Part shown: in pieces, positions 42,207-54,600 of the stretch
Position numbering within the stretch: the first letter of the stretch is position 1
Layout of the letters: each line of letters starts with the position of its first letter
Origin: Cephalotrichum gorgonifer
Lineage: Eukaryota; Ascomycota; Sordariomycetes; Microascales; Microascaceae
Length of the DNA: 64,000 nucleotides
Direction of reading: 5' to 3'
Assembly: GCA_900312665.1 (NCBI GenBank)
Contig: ONZQ02000001.1
Coordinates: 4,090,346 to 4,154,345, forward strand
Position numbers and translations under genes: made by a program
The notes under the pieces: generated by a model
What the model was told of the DNA's origin: nothing
Databases searched by the model: none
The model's input: the letters and a program-made list of their open reading frames with translations, nothing else

Positions 42207-43382
42207 TTAAATCGTGTCGGGGATGTTCTCGTCACTGTCGCTGACGCTCTCGTCGCCGCTAACCTCGGCGTTCTCCCGTTCCCTCTTCTCCATGAGTGCC
42301 TGGAGCTCGGCGTCATCGCTCTCGGTAACCGCCTTGGGCTCCATCTTGACATCCAGCTTGCCGCCGGCCTTGGCGATGCTGTTCCGGACCTCGACAATCG
42401 CCTCCTCAAGCCTCTTGATGCCCTGGTTCTTGTCCAGGCACGTGCTCGTTAGGACGTAGAGCGGGGGCGAGACAAGACGGACCTTCACCTGGGTCTCAGC
42501 CGTGTTGCCCGCCTCCGCCTGAAGGAGGGCCTCCTTGATGGCGTCGATACCCTCGTAGCCGAAGCAGGTAACCTCGACGTCCGCGCGGACCTTGATGGGC
42601 TGGGGGGCGAGACGCTTGCCAATGTAGGAGAGTAGCTCTTCCTTGACGGCGGCCGAGTGGAAAGTGGTGTCCTCCCACACGTCGGGGTTCCTTCAGGTAC
42701 AAAGTTAGCAAGTTGTAATTGCGGGGACACGGACCTAGGGGTCAGGGCCATCCCTTTCCCACACCCCCCCGGAGAGCACTCACGTTATTGACAGCCTGAA
42801 CGCATCGATGGCGTGTCCGTACTTCTTGTTGAGCGGCCAAGCAATATCCTTGTAAAGGTCCTCGATGGGGGTATTGACCTTCTCGGCAACGTGGCGCATG
42901 ATGGAATGCACCATCTTGCCCTTGTTGTAGCGCTCCTCACATTTCACAACATCCTCCGGCGAGACACGACGCTTCGAGAGATCGATGTAACCTATAGCAA
43001 CAAACAGTCGCCGTCAGCGCGCCGTCAAGCAACTCGAGGGACGGTGTCTAGGACCCCACATACCCTTCTCCTTGTCCACTCGGAGGACGACCACCACCTC
43101 GTTGCGCCCCACTCGGATGAGCTTCTGAATACTTCGGATACGACGCCTGGAGAGCTCGGAGAGGAGAATCATGCCATCGATGTTGTCGTACTCGAGGAGC
43201 TTTACGTAGGCACCCATCTCGGCGATCTGTAGTCGTCACACGTTAGACCCGCAGCTCACTGACTGAGTCACCCCTCGACCCCACTTCCTCTGCTCTTCGC
43301 ATACCTGCTTCACGTTGACCATAACGAAGCTATCGATCTCCGGATATTTCTCCTCGTAGAACCGGCAGTTTGTTAACGACAT
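42207..43382 (-). CDS. Translation initiation factor eIF2, alpha subunit
   Basis: Four exons, 43382-43305, 43226-43064, 42991-42784 and 42690-42207, encode 310 residues, normal for the family. The S1 (OB-fold) domain starts CRFYEEKYPEIDSFVMVNVKQ and contains the regulatory site MILLSELSRRRIRS with Ser52 (Ser51 of the mature protein), the target of Gcn2-type kinases. The helical domain follows (VSPEDVVKCEERYNKGKMVHSIMRHVAEK; YKDIAWPLNKKYGHAIDAFRLSITNPDVWE) and the C-terminal alpha-beta domain ends with an acidic tail (ESVSDSDENIPDTI). Introns of 78, 72 and 93 bases are GT-AG. The factor delivers initiator tRNA to the 40S subunit; its phosphorylation triggers cross-pathway (CPC1/Gcn4) control. 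Confidence 0.96.
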
Positions 43383-43950
43383 CTTGGCGGTTGGGTGTCT
43401 GAACAGCGTGGATGGAGTTTTGTTCGATGTGTAGAAGTAGGGCGGGGTCTGGTGCTTCTGTGGCCGCGCGCGACTGGACAGGCGTCTGGTGGGTTAGAAA
43501 TGTCGAGGGCCGCGTGCGTTATTCAGAGGATAGATCGACGAATTCTCTCGGATGATGTGTCGAGGTAGACGCTGCCGTTTCTTTTCTCGGGGAAAATTCG
43601 AGTCGGATCGGGAGCTGGTTTCGTGTTCGGAGGGTGCGCCACTTGTCTGGAGGTGCCTTACGTCGATTTCGGCGGGTTTCTGTCCTACGAACTACCAAAA
43701 TAATTTTTACCAGTGATTGAACATGGTGGGGTGAGTGGCAGGTGGGCATCGGCGGTGTGCGAGCAGATGGTAACAGTTGTGGGGTGTTATTATCTTATCA
43801 CCACGTGATCACGCCACTCCACCTTCCCAGCTCCCCACCTTTCACGTACATGGTTGCTACTACATTGTTGACTTTTCCGCGATGACCAGCTATCTTATAT
43901 TACTACTGTAGCTCATTAACTGCAACACGTTCAACACACAAACACCCATC
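43383..43950. promoter_or_regulatory. Shared promoter region of divergent eIF2-alpha and BUB3 genes
   Basis: The two start codons face away from each other across 568 bases. No gene lies between. Overlapping short frames show no domain. Specific sites could not be assigned. Confidence 0.45.
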
Positions 43951-45202
43951 ATGGCGCCAGGCAAGTTGACATCTTCACCAGGCCCACCCTTAACACCTTA
44001 GCACTTACATACGACCGCCTCTAACGCTAATTGACAACAAAGCGACACAGTACGAGCTCCTACCCCCGCCCAACGATGGCATCACTGCTGTGGCTTTTGC
44101 GCCAAGCTCGACGGAGCTGTTGGTCTCGTCGTGGGACCAAAATGTCCACCTGTATGATATCGGCCGTCAGGACGGGCAGGGCTCACTGAAGAAGTCATTC
44201 GCGCATAACGGGCCGGTACTGGATGTCTGCTATGGTCCAAGTGATGATGTTGCGTTCAGTGTTGGCTTAGACATGCAGGTCAACAGGTATAGACCCCCTG
44301 ATCCGTGGATATGTGGGTAGAAAGCTGATCGCGTACGGTAGGATCGACCTGATAAGTGGCGATATCACCGTTCTAAGCAAGCACTCCGCGGGGGCTAGGA
44401 GAGTGGTATACTGCCCTGGCCACTGTAAGTTGTGACCCCCCCCCCCCCTTTTTCCCCCCCCCATAATTAACGAGCCGGGCTAACCCGGACCTTCCACCCC
44501 CTAGCCATGCTCGTCTCCGCCGCATGGGACAGCACCCTCCACTTCCACGACCTCGAAAACCCATCCTCCGCCCCATTAGTCGTCTCCCTCCCCGGGAAGC
44601 CCCACGCTCTAGCCGCCTCCCCCACCAAGCTGGTCGTAGCTCTGACTACGAAGGCCGTACTCGTCTATGACCTAGCCTCTGCCTCCGCCGCACTCACCTC
44701 CGGCGCCACATCCCTCAAATGCTGGCAAGAGCGCGAATCGTCCCTCAAGTACCTTCCCCGCGCCGTCTCATGCATGCCCAACGACGCCGGCTTTGCCATC
44801 TCGTCCATCGAGGGCCGCGTGGCCGTCGAATGGTTCGAAAACACGACCGAGAAGCAGTACGCGTTCAAATGCCACCGACAGCCCGCACCCGACGAGGACG
44901 TCGTAGTCGCATACCCGGTCAACGCCCTTGTCTTCCACCCCGAGTACCGCACCTTCGCGACGGGCGGCGGCGATGGACACGTAGCGCTGTGGGATGCCGA
45001 GGCGAAGAGGAGGATGAAGCAGTACCAGAAGTTCCCGGAGAACGTCTCCGCACTGGCGTTCTCGCCCGACGGGAAGTATCTCGCCATCGGGTCGTGTCCC
45101 GGTTTCCAGACGGGACAGGAGGACTACTCCGGGCAGGGGAGCTCCCGGGTGTTCGTGAGGGAGCTCGGTGACTCCGAGGCGAAACCCAAAGGGGCGAAAT
45201 AG
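43951..45202 (+). CDS. bub3: Mitotic checkpoint WD40 protein Bub3
   Basis: Four exons, 43951-43960, 44043-44286, 44342-44424 and 44505-45202, give 344 residues. The first exon is only 10 bases (ATG GCG CCA G) and is followed by a GC-AG intron (43961-44042, GCAAGT...AAAG). Splicing gives MAPATQYELLPPPNDGITAVAFAPSS, the normal Bub3 N-terminus. WD40 blades follow: LLVSSWDQNVHLYDI; GPVLDVCYGPSDDVAFSVGLDMQVNRIDL; MLVSAAWDSTLHFHDL; the hallmark GRVAVEWFENTTEKQYAFKCHRQP; VNALVFHPEYRTFATGGGDGHVALWD; FPENVSALAFSPDGKYLAIG. Bub3 binds Bub1/BubR1 (Mad3) at kinetochores and supports the spindle checkpoint, which restrains the APC/C (APC8 is also in this window). Intron 3 carries a C13-T5-C9 tract. Confidence 0.95.
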
Positions 45203-45755
45203 GAATGAGGAATAGCGGGGATTGTGGGGGAGCGCGGAGGAGAGGCGGTAGGCAGGTTCGGGGACTCGGCGTTCAGGAAGATAGGAGCAATGATTAATGG
45301 ATGGTGGTTTGGACTTCTACTCTAGGTGAACAAATGTACCAGCTCAGCTACGCGGAAAAGTAGTAAACTGGGTAGCTTTTGCACTGGTCCAGGCACAATA
45401 CCATCCATCTCTTGTGCGTGGCAATTATAAAGAAGCAAAACCCATCCGCATCCCCTTCATATATAAGACCATCTCCGTGGCCCTACGACTGGGGATTGAA
45501 AGGACTGCTGCACCTTTATTACCATCAGCCCCTACCTGACTCCTGACGGTATTCCTCGATATATCCCCCCCAAACCCAAGATAAGTATCACCATCTTGAT
45601 TTGAACAAGCCCCGAAAATTTGGTACCCTAGAGCCCCAAGAGCTTTCCCGCCTCTTGTACGGTTCCGCCGTTTTTATACACGACACCAACTGTCCCAAAC
45701 CGAAAACAACTAATGGTATCATAAGGCATCGCTCTTCCCCACCGACATAACTAAC
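45203..45755. other. 3' intergenic region between convergent BUB3 and Zn2Cys6 genes
   Basis: About 550 bases. No gene is seen. Confidence 0.5.
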
Positions 45756-48700
45756 CTACGCCCCGCCTCCGCCATCTTGCCCCTGTCCCCCTTGCCCGCC
45801 AAAGAAAAATCCGTCGAAAAGATTCACTTGCTGCCCATCCAAATCCTGATTCAGCCCACCATCCCAGCTGAGCCCAAAGCCCAGCGGATCAAGACCCCCC
45901 AGATCTCCCGTCGAAGAGCCACCCTGTAGCGCCTGTAGGAACTCCATGCTCTGAATATCGGGATACTCTAGGGCAGGTTGAAACGTGTTCTGCTGTCCTA
46001 GATACGATCCCGCCTGCTGTTGCAACATGCGTGGTCCGAGCGTGGGAGTAACCAGGAGGGCGGGGTCTATCGGCGAGACCTCTTGACCGGGGCCACCACC
46101 GTCCGGTGGGCTCACCGCAGCCGCAGGCTGCGGCTGTGGCTGCATGATCCCATATCCCTCTTCATATGAGTTGGTCCTTGGTAGCCTTGGGGACACGGAT
46201 ACCTCCTTGTCGGCGGACATGGTAGGCGACGACAGGCTCTCCACGTCGAAAGCCAGAGTGCGCCCCGTCTGGTTCGACATGCCCCCCGTTGAGGGGGTCC
46301 CGCTAGAGGACTGCCAATCCGTGCCAGGGCCTTCCCGGGGCCGGCCGTTGGACTTCCGTTTCCTCGCCGCGCGGTTTCCAAAACCGCCGTTGACATTGGC
46401 CATCTTGATCGTTGCCCTTGCTGTGCGGTCAAAGGCGTCACGGCAAGCTTCGGCGGGAGGGCACTTGTCTATCATGTCTGTGAAGACCGATTTTGCGGCG
46501 AGGATCGTGAAGTCAACTTCATCCATGTTCTACCCCGCAATTGTCAGCAATGGGCTAAGATAAGGGGAATCTAGTTAGGAGACACTTACCAATCGACTTC
46601 GCACTATTGGCGAATGCCAGATAGCATACAAATACGCGATTCCGGCCATGAAAAGGTGATGTGTCGAGAGATATGTGTAGCTAACAAGCCCACTGAGGTG
46701 AAGCTGGCGATATAGCCGAAGGATCTTCTGGCCCGCCTCCGCCACCTTTAGATATATCCGATCCTCGTCCTCGTCGAGCTCTGCCGGATAGCCCATGGGG
46801 CTATTGACTTCCTTTGACGTGTTATACTCCCCCTCAAACATGGGAGGCACGCTAAGACTGTTCCTGTAGAGCAGGATGATGGCCTGCCAATAGTTGAGCT
46901 CTAGGAACTCGGTAGAGAAGGCCACACCCGTCTGGTCTTTCGTTGGCGCGGCCATCTTCCACTCGTACAGCCGTCGGTCGACGTCCATCCGCCATGACCG
47001 GAACGAGTCAAAGTTGACCAGGAATGGTGAAGGAAGGCGAATATGCATGTCGGAGATGTTGATATCCTGCGAACTGGCTCGCGCTAGTTGTGTCTGTTTG
47101 TACATCAAGACTTGCAGGATCTCTGACTGCAGGAACCGTAGCCTTAGGTAGTGGAGGGACACCTGCTTGTAGCTGGGCTCATCCCCACTGGGCGTGATTA
47201 TGCCGGCCTTGGTTATGTACTTGTCGTCGACCGGCGACGGAAGCTCGGCGGTAATGACCTGGTCACTGATGCCAAACGGCCGCCCTACGGATGAACTAAC
47301 GAGGCGGTCAAATGCGTAAGTGCACCACCAGAGGCGGCGCCGCTTGTCTCTTACGTATAGGCGTTTTCCCTGCTCGTTGGACTGTGGATCGGCGAGACCC
47401 TGGGCCTCCCCGGGCTCCACCTTGATGTTGAGAGGCTGGCGAATGGAGCGGGGATCGCTGTCGCTTCCATCTTCAGAATGCAAGCCGAGGTCAACCGCAA
47501 GCCTTACAGCGACACCAACTATATACCTAGCGTAGGCGACTACAGTTTAGTAAATGATCTTCTATCCTGTTCATTGGCCTAGGACGGGGCCGACTTACCA
47601 CAGTCCGGGGGGGACCGGCCTTAGAAGACCGAAGTTGGCAAGCAGCAGCACAGCCTGGAGTACATCAAGCCCCCCGCCACTGCTGCTCAGACACGACTCC
47701 AGGTGAACGATGGCGCTGGCATGATACTCTTCCGGCTCTGCTTGGACAGACCTCGCTTGATCACCACCCATCGCCTGCTTCCCGCCTTGCCCTTCCGACT
47801 TCGTACCGTCGTCGATTATCACCCCGCTGCCGATAGCAAAGACCATGTTCAGCAAGTAGAGTTCGCGAGGTGGGCGGTCCGCTTGTTCCATCGAATAGAT
47901 CCTGTCGAAGATGTCCATGAACTCGACGCGGTGTAATATTGGTATTTGCGGGTTCGAGATCTCAAAGTACAGATTCGCAAGCTTCCGGCCTAGCTCTTCG
48001 TCCGGAAATGGCGCGGGTTGGATCGTCGGTTTTGTGTGGAGGCCAAAGAAGGAATCCCTCATCGATGTACCGGTCGTGGCTGATAGGCGACGTCCTGTCG
48101 TCGGCTTCTCGGGATTTGACGTCTGGTCGGACACCGAATATTGCACCGCAGCAAGGACAACTCGGGCAAAAGAGACCCCAGAGGTAGATGCGAGGGAGCG
48201 GGGTTTCGTTGACCCCACGACGTTAGGCATGCCTGCTGCTGCTTTTGGCATCCGCCGACTTGCTTGGGAGCGGCCATGGTCGATGGCTACACCGGGCTGT
48301 CTGTTGGTTTCACTACTCTCTGATACCCCTGTCTCCGTAGCGGAGGCGCCACTCCTCGGCCCGGACCCAGTTCGCGAACATAGCTCAAGATCGTCGGCGG
48401 GTGGGAATGCGAGATTGTTCTCGAGGAGGATGCTTTCCAACTGCTCGACTCGTGCCTCTAGATAGAAGACGTAACTTGGACGCACATAATGTTAGCTCAA
48501 CTTCCGGTAGTCGGCCCGAGCCCTGGGACTCAAGCTAACTTTTTGAAGTAAAAGGGAGGGTAGGGGTGCCATCTAGGAGATGCTCGGCTCGTTCCGTCTC
48601 TAGCAACCTACCTCCTAGGAATCTGCTTCTTGGTTATCGGGTCATATCCCACACAGGCCACGCCGGCCTTTGCACAGCTATTACAGCTTGGCAGCTTCTG

Positions 48701-48949
48701 GTCGCATCGGTTCTTGCGGAGGCGACACCGGTTACAGGCGCTCACGTTGCGAAAATTCGAGCTGTGCCCCGCAGCGGCAGGTCGGAGGGGGTGAGGACCC
48801 GCCTGGGATGCGCCGTCGCCGATGATGTCGCTAGGTGAAGACTCATCGTTCGTCGGGGAGGGCGGCCCGATGGGATCAGCGAGGCTTTGGCGCTGGCGCT
48901 TCGCTGGGTGCGAGTTTGGAGTAGGAGGATCATGGTGGTCGTTTGGCAT
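45756..48949 (-). CDS. Zn2Cys6 (Gal4-type) transcription regulator
   Basis: Exons 48949-48612, 48474-47599, 47526-46590 and 46529-45756 give 974 residues with all phases consistent. The binuclear zinc cluster (about 72-100) is CNRCRLRKNRCDQKLPSCNSCAKAGVAC, followed by the linker VGYDPITKKQIPRSYVFYLEARVEQLESILLENN, split by intron 1; the PRSYV linker and dimerising coil are like those of Ppr1/UaY-type regulators. The fungal-specific regulatory domain follows (KLANLYFEISNPQIPILHRVEFMDIFDRIY; LLLANFGLLRPVPPGLWYIVGVAVRLAVDLGLHSED; RRRLWWCTYAFDRLVSSSVGRPFGI). The C-terminal third is disordered and Gln/Gly/Pro-rich, as in activation regions. Target genes are not evident; the next gene on the same strand is an MFS transporter 1.7 kb away, which does not prove a link. 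Confidence 0.92.
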
Positions 48950-50650
48950 TTCTTCCGGGCTAGAGGGGCGGAACCGGGGACGCGGGAATAGTAGAATATT
49001 AGCCGAGCTCCCGGGAAGCTTGAAGATCGGGGACTACGGGCGCACGGGGGTTGTGAGCGATCATTTATCAAGGCGATGTTTAGGTTGCGTCGTCGCTGGC
49101 GCAGGAGATACGGAATTGGATATGTGGGAAAGGATGACGGCCGAAGATAGATAGGCGTTCAAGTGCGGCTAGCTTGGGCCAGGAGATGCCAATCAATTGG
49201 GCCGCCGAGGCACAGAAGTGGGGGGCGGAAGGTGGGGGTAGGTGGGATGCGGGACTTCCTGTGACCCACCCGATCCGATCGCTAATCTGAGACCGGCGCA
49301 CCAAACAAAGGAGTTGAAAACACCAAGTCGGGGTTTATTTCGCGCACAACAGAGGCATCAAAAACGGGGTAGGGTCAGAGGTGGGAGACTGTTCGGACAG
49401 ACCCGAGATCTGCTGGTGGTCTGGAGAGCGAGGTGTCGGGAGAGAGGGGAGACAACATAGGAAAGATAAAGCATGTGAAGTATTTGTAACCCTGCTTGTT
49501 CCTGGGGAAGGAAGGTGCTGCTGGGATGCCACAACAGGATGGATCGTCTTGTCGCTCACTTCCGCACTGGAATTGTGAAGACCAATTTGCCATCGTCGGA
49601 GCGAACCGTAAGATATATGTGGATACATATATATTAGGGGTCTGGTTGACCGTTTGGTGCGCTTTTTTTTCTAGCCTAATGCGGGCGCAGGCGACTACCT
49701 ACTATACAGCCGCCTTTTCTGGGCATCCATCGCAAATGCAGCCACCATCTCGATCCTGGCTACATAGGTAGGATATCCCTCAATCAGGGAATGCATATGT
49801 TCTTTCTCAAACGCTATCATCCTCCATAAATTCATCTATGGATCATCAGTTCTCAGGCAACACATAGGGTTCGGACTCAAACGCGGTTAGGAATGTTACA
49901 AGACCATTGAATTGATCTCGTACATGAAAATAAGCACCCAGTCATTCGAGTGTGCGGGTTAAAAAGTAGAGGAACAAATGTCATAAATTCACATCGTGAT
50001 GTTTCCCAAGCACAAGCAAAACCGGTACACACCGGGAAGCCACATCCCTTTTTCTCCCGCTCATTTCGAGCAACAGACTCCCAAACAAGTGCTTACCCCA
50101 GCCCCCAGAGCAGAGAACTAGTTAGTAGCCCGACTGAGATGCGCCCAAGAAGGGGAATGGGAGCGAGCAAAAAGAACAACAGTGACCGTGCCAGGTCAAC
50201 ATCGACAGTGAAAACACCCCGACCCCGCGAAGAAAGCAAACAAATACCAGCCGAACACCTCCATCGCCGCAGGGACTGTGCTCTCGCGAGAGAGCGCATC
50301 CAAAATTCAAGGATACCAAATATGCACAGGGAAAAATTAGCCTCCGAAAAGATGAAAGGGTGATAATCATCATTGGGCAAGCAAAGTCCTCCCGCCAGTC
50401 TTCAATGTCCTTCATAATCATGCATCTATTGTTCCTTTCCCTTGAGTATGTCCTCTACCATTTCCATGCCTTCATGTGTACCCAGTTCAACGCCGTTTTC
50501 GCGGAATATTGCAAAACAAAACCATATGCCAGAAATAAAAGAGAAGAGAAAAGGGGGGGAAGGGACAATTAAAAGGGGTATATGGGTATGAAACGTTCCA
50601 CCGTTGGCCAAAATAATGACCATCTGTACACACCATCAAACGCGTCTCTC
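48950..50650. other. Intergenic between tandem regulator and MFS transporter
   Basis: About 1.7 kb containing the regulator's promoter and the 3' UTR of the transporter. Open frames are short and overlapping. No gene, tRNA or repeat array is recognised. Confidence 0.5.
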
Positions 50651-52672
50651 TTAGCTCGAACCCACGGTCGACTCATCCACGTTATCCGCCTCCTCGGGTA
50701 CAACATCGAGTCGGCCGCGCGGTTCCGTCAAGTGGAGACTCAGAACGGCCCCCGCGATGGATACGAGTCCACTTACCCACCAGGCGAGCCCGGAGTAACC
50801 AGACTGCAGTCCCAGGGAGTACAGGAAGCCCGAGATGGTCGGTCCAAACGCACGGCACAGACTTGCTGTCGATGCTGCTATGCCGTTGATCGTCCCCAGA
50901 GATAACAGCGTCGGCGCCGAGTTCGTCAAGAGAATGGCATTGCTAGGATATGCCATTGTCGAGAAGGTACATTTCCAGACGATCATAGCATAAATGCCGA
51001 TGGTCCGAAGCTCTTGCGGTAGGAGTACCACGTAAGGGGTGATCAGATACAAGAGGAAGTACGAGATAGCGATAGTCCTGAAGAGGTTCAGCGCCCCGAG
51101 CTTGCGGCATACGAACGGGAAGAGGAATGTGTTGGCGAGTATGGAGTAGACCCCTTGGACGGCAAGAATAACACCGATCTCCTTGATATCTAGGCCGAAG
51201 CCAGATACGAACTTGAACGGCAGCTCAATTTTGGGCTGCGGGTTGGGCGGGGCCGTGCTAAGGAAGACGGGGAAGAGCTGATCAAACGTCATTGTGTGAC
51301 TATGCCGTAGTTAGCCATTGTGATTCCACGAACAAGCAGACACGCCGACACGGACAGGGTATCACTTACAAAGCTAGAATACCATATGACACAATGTTGA
51401 GAATAACCGGCTTGGTGAATATCTTCTGGGCCTTCGCCGGCTCCGGGATGTTCTGTTGGCACTCGAGATCCAGCGGTTCTGGCAAGCCGGTATCCGGGGC
51501 TGAGGAGAGTTTCGGCGAGTTTTCTGTCGATCGATACTCGGGTAGCAGCTCGTCATCAAAGTCTTCAAGAAGAGGCTGCTTCTCCGCCTTTCGGCTGGTC
51601 CTTTCGCAAGGCATCATCTCGGACAGTCGCTGCGTGATTCGCTTTCCAAGTTCGACGCCAGCATCGCGCCTAGACTTCTTGCCGGCATGTGTCTCCTCGA
51701 GGAAGAGAATACCCACCACGAGGCCACATAGCACGGCGACCGCACTGAATAAGTTGGGCAGCAGGTAGGGGTAGCTCTCCCAGATCGTCCCCGATGGGAA
51801 TATGTTCGGATAGCTTACGCATGGCCTTGCGAGAGCACCACCGATGATTGGCCCAATGATAGACCTAGATCTGGTCAGTCTCGAGAGTCGATGACTGCAA
51901 AATATCATCTCGGAAACGGAAAACGTATGCTTACCCAAGGCACCATACCAGCGGCATTATGGTATATGCGCGCGCTGTTACCGTCGACGAAACTGGTCAG
52001 CTCAGACTAATTAAGCTCTTCCTTCAGATAGTAGACTTACGTTGATGCTCCTTGACCTGCACTAGTTCAGCAACGGTGGTTTGCAAAACGCCAATGTTGC
52101 TATCGAACTCAGTATTAGTACGGTGAAGGCTAACGAGTAGAGCGACTCTAAGGAGCTTACCCGTTCAAGAGGCCGCCCATTGCCCTCGCAAAAAGAGCGA
52201 CAGGAAGACTTTGCGCGAAGCCAAATATGAGCGAGCTGATTGCCGTTCCGGTGAGGCCCATGAGAAGGATAGGCTTCCGCCCAATCTTGTCACTGAGTCT
52301 CCCCCACATAAGTCCCGTAGAGAACTCGGCCAAGGTGAAAGCGGAGGTAACCATGCCGGCATAGACCGAAATCTTGTTAGGGTCATCGGTGATGTGGAAG
52401 TCCTCGATCATGAAGTAGATGTACGGGAATATGGACATAAAAGCAATAGGCTCGCAGATCCGGCACAGGGCTATTGGCAGTATTAGTGTAAGTTCAGCAG
52501 ACGGCCTTATATGCCTCGGCGGCCGAATAATGGTATGATACTGGATGCATGGGGATAGACCAGACTCACCCAGGATAAGCATTTGCCGCTTGGGAAACGG
52601 TGGTATCTTCTTGCTGGTTGATGTTTGCTTAGATGGGGTTTCAGCACCCATTCGACTGTAGTCCTTCCTCAT
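50651..52672 (-). CDS. Major facilitator superfamily transporter (DHA1/ZIF1-like)
   Basis: Six exons, 52672-52570, 52470-52161, 52099-52041, 51974-51935, 51864-51370 and 51299-50651, give 551 residues; all intron phases agree. Two of the exons are short (59 and 40 bases). The N-terminal bundle includes CRICEPIAFMSIFPYIYFMI, the MFS loop signature GRLSDKIGRKPILLMGLTGTAISSLIFG, FARAMGGLLNGNIGVLQTTVAELV and HQPRAYTIMPLVWCLGSIIGPIIGGAL. A long acidic cytoplasmic loop follows (about 230-320), then FDQLFPVFL, GLDIKEIGVILAVQGVYSILAN and five more helices. The substrate cannot be assigned. The frame remains open upstream of the chosen ATG to a possible CCTAG acceptor at about 52755, so a small 5' exon may be missing. 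Confidence 0.9.
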
Positions 52673-53380
52673 CTTGGCGGTAATGCCTCTTGGCGATGTG
52701 AACGCGGGCCAGCCCGACAGCGACGGCGATGACTCTACGTATGTGACCCTCCTAGGGTATGAACAGCCCGTCAGTTCCGGGTATAGTTGAATCCCGGTGT
52801 TAGGGGAGATGAGTGCTGGTCCAGAGAGTTGTCAATGAGCTGCGAAACTGGGTTTGAATGACGGCCAGTTGGTTGCTAGTATCAAGTATCCGAGAAGAGG
52901 ACGGTTCGGAGATTCAGGATAGTGCAAACAGTGGCGTTGTTAGACGGGTGAAGACTTGGTGTGGTGTAGTATAATATATCTTGTAATGTGAAGGTGGATT
53001 GGAGTGAGAGAGTTGTGAGGTCAGAGTTGCCAAGCGCAAAGTCTGTGTAGGTGATCTGGCTTGCGATAGTCTTACAGGATTTCACTTTTGGACTAGTCGT
53101 TCCCATGAAAAGATTGAGAGATCGATCCAACGGGCAATAATGAGAGAGGAGAGGAACGAAGCTAATTATATTCCAAAAAATGCTCCCCCATGGGGGGGCC
53201 GGGGGGGGACAGGGCGCTCATGAAGAGGGCGTGGATATAATGAGCACCCAAGGCAAAGGTAAAGACCCGCCCAGCCAGCTGGGTTGACCAGGGCGACCCT
53301 TGACAAACGCGAGAAGGGTCTGGGTCCCCAGCTCACGCCCATACCCATGCTCGAGCGAGTTGGGCCACATTGGCGGGGGG
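52673..53380. other. Upstream region of the MFS gene up to the gap
   Basis: A short open frame (52882-53130, minus) has no recognisable features and may lie in the transporter leader. G-rich runs at 53186-53211 approach the assembly gap. Confidence 0.4.
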
Positions 53381-53830
53381 NNNNNNNNNNNNNNNNNNNN
53401 NNNNNNNNNNNNNNNNNNNNNNNNNNNNNNNNNNNNNNNNNNNNNNNNNNNNNNNNNNNNNNNNNNNNNNNNNNNNNNNNNNNNNNNNNNNNNNNNNNNN
53501 NNNNNNNNNNNNNNNNNNNNNNNNNNNNNNNNNNNNNNNNNNNNNNNNNNNNNNNNNNNNNNNNNNNNNNNNNNNNNNNNNNNNNNNNNNNNNNNNNNNN
53601 NNNNNNNNNNNNNNNNNNNNNNNNNNNNNNNNNNNNNNNNNNNNNNNNNNNNNNNNNNNNNNNNNNNNNNNNNNNNNNNNNNNNNNNNNNNNNNNNNNNN
53701 NNNNNNNNNNNNNNNNNNNNNNNNNNNNNNNNNNNNNNNNNNNNNNNNNNNNNNNNNNNNNNNNNNNNNNNNNNNNNNNNNNNNNNNNNNNNNNNNNNNN
53801 NNNNNNNNNNNNNNNNNNNNNNNNNNNNNN
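53381..53830. other. Assembly gap (450 N)
   Basis: A continuous run of N. Frames reported across it by translation are artefacts. The flanks are G- and C-rich, a likely cause of the gap; the stated length may be an estimate. Confidence 0.99.
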
Positions 53831-54580
53831 TGGTCACCAGGACCATGCTCGGGTACGAAAGTAAGAACTTGGCTCCCAGGTTTGACCGGAACAGCGGTGA
53901 CCGAAAAGAGGAAAAAAAAAAAAGAACCAAACAAAAGCACGAAAGGGATAAGCAAACATTCTGGAGGCGCAAAAAAAAAAGCTAGTTAGGGGGTACGAAT
54001 TCTCCCATGTACCTTACATACACCCGCCTTGGGCTTCAGACGATCCCTCCCCAATAGGCGACAATTGAGTGTCCAGAGGAGGGGGGAAAAGGGGGGGATT
54101 GTTCATCGGAAAGGGACCTTCGATGCGTTCCAAGTTTTCCGGCTTCATGGTCAGTAGAGGGGCGACAGGGAACAACAAGCTCCAGGAGGAAGAGGGTTAA
54201 CCTAGTAGAGTGGGCCGACAGGGGGTCCAGGAACCCAGGGATCAGGAAGAGGTACATATGTACAAAGACATGGTCGTATTCCTCCAGACTCCTTGTACGA
54301 GTACCTACCCTACACTGGGACGAGTACCACCGTAGTGTTGCCACTTGCACTTGTACCATGACAGCGACACTAGCAGATTCGCCTGCTCATACCAAACGGA
54401 AAGTGCCAGCCCCCCCCCCCCTTCTTCTACCACCTATCCGTCACACTTGCCTGAAGGTTCACGGCGATATTATACAAACATTCACACCGTTGAAGGCGAC
54501 GGGCGGTATTGCAACATGGCAATGGCAACCTGGGGACGCGAGTTGATTCGTACGCAAGTTGTACAGATAATGGCACGATA

Positions 54581-54600
54581 CTTGTACTCGTACTTGTACT
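54581..54600. repeat. GTAC-phased hexamer repeat
   Basis: CTT GTACTC GTACTT GTACT, with degenerate copies continuing to about 54615. Confidence 0.6.

Noticed and set aside
45756..52672. Metabolite gene cluster (regulator plus transporter)
   Set aside because: There is no biosynthetic backbone or tailoring enzyme nearby, and the neighbours are housekeeping genes.
53166..53985. Several long frames spanning the gap
   Set aside because: They are open only because N codons are not stops.
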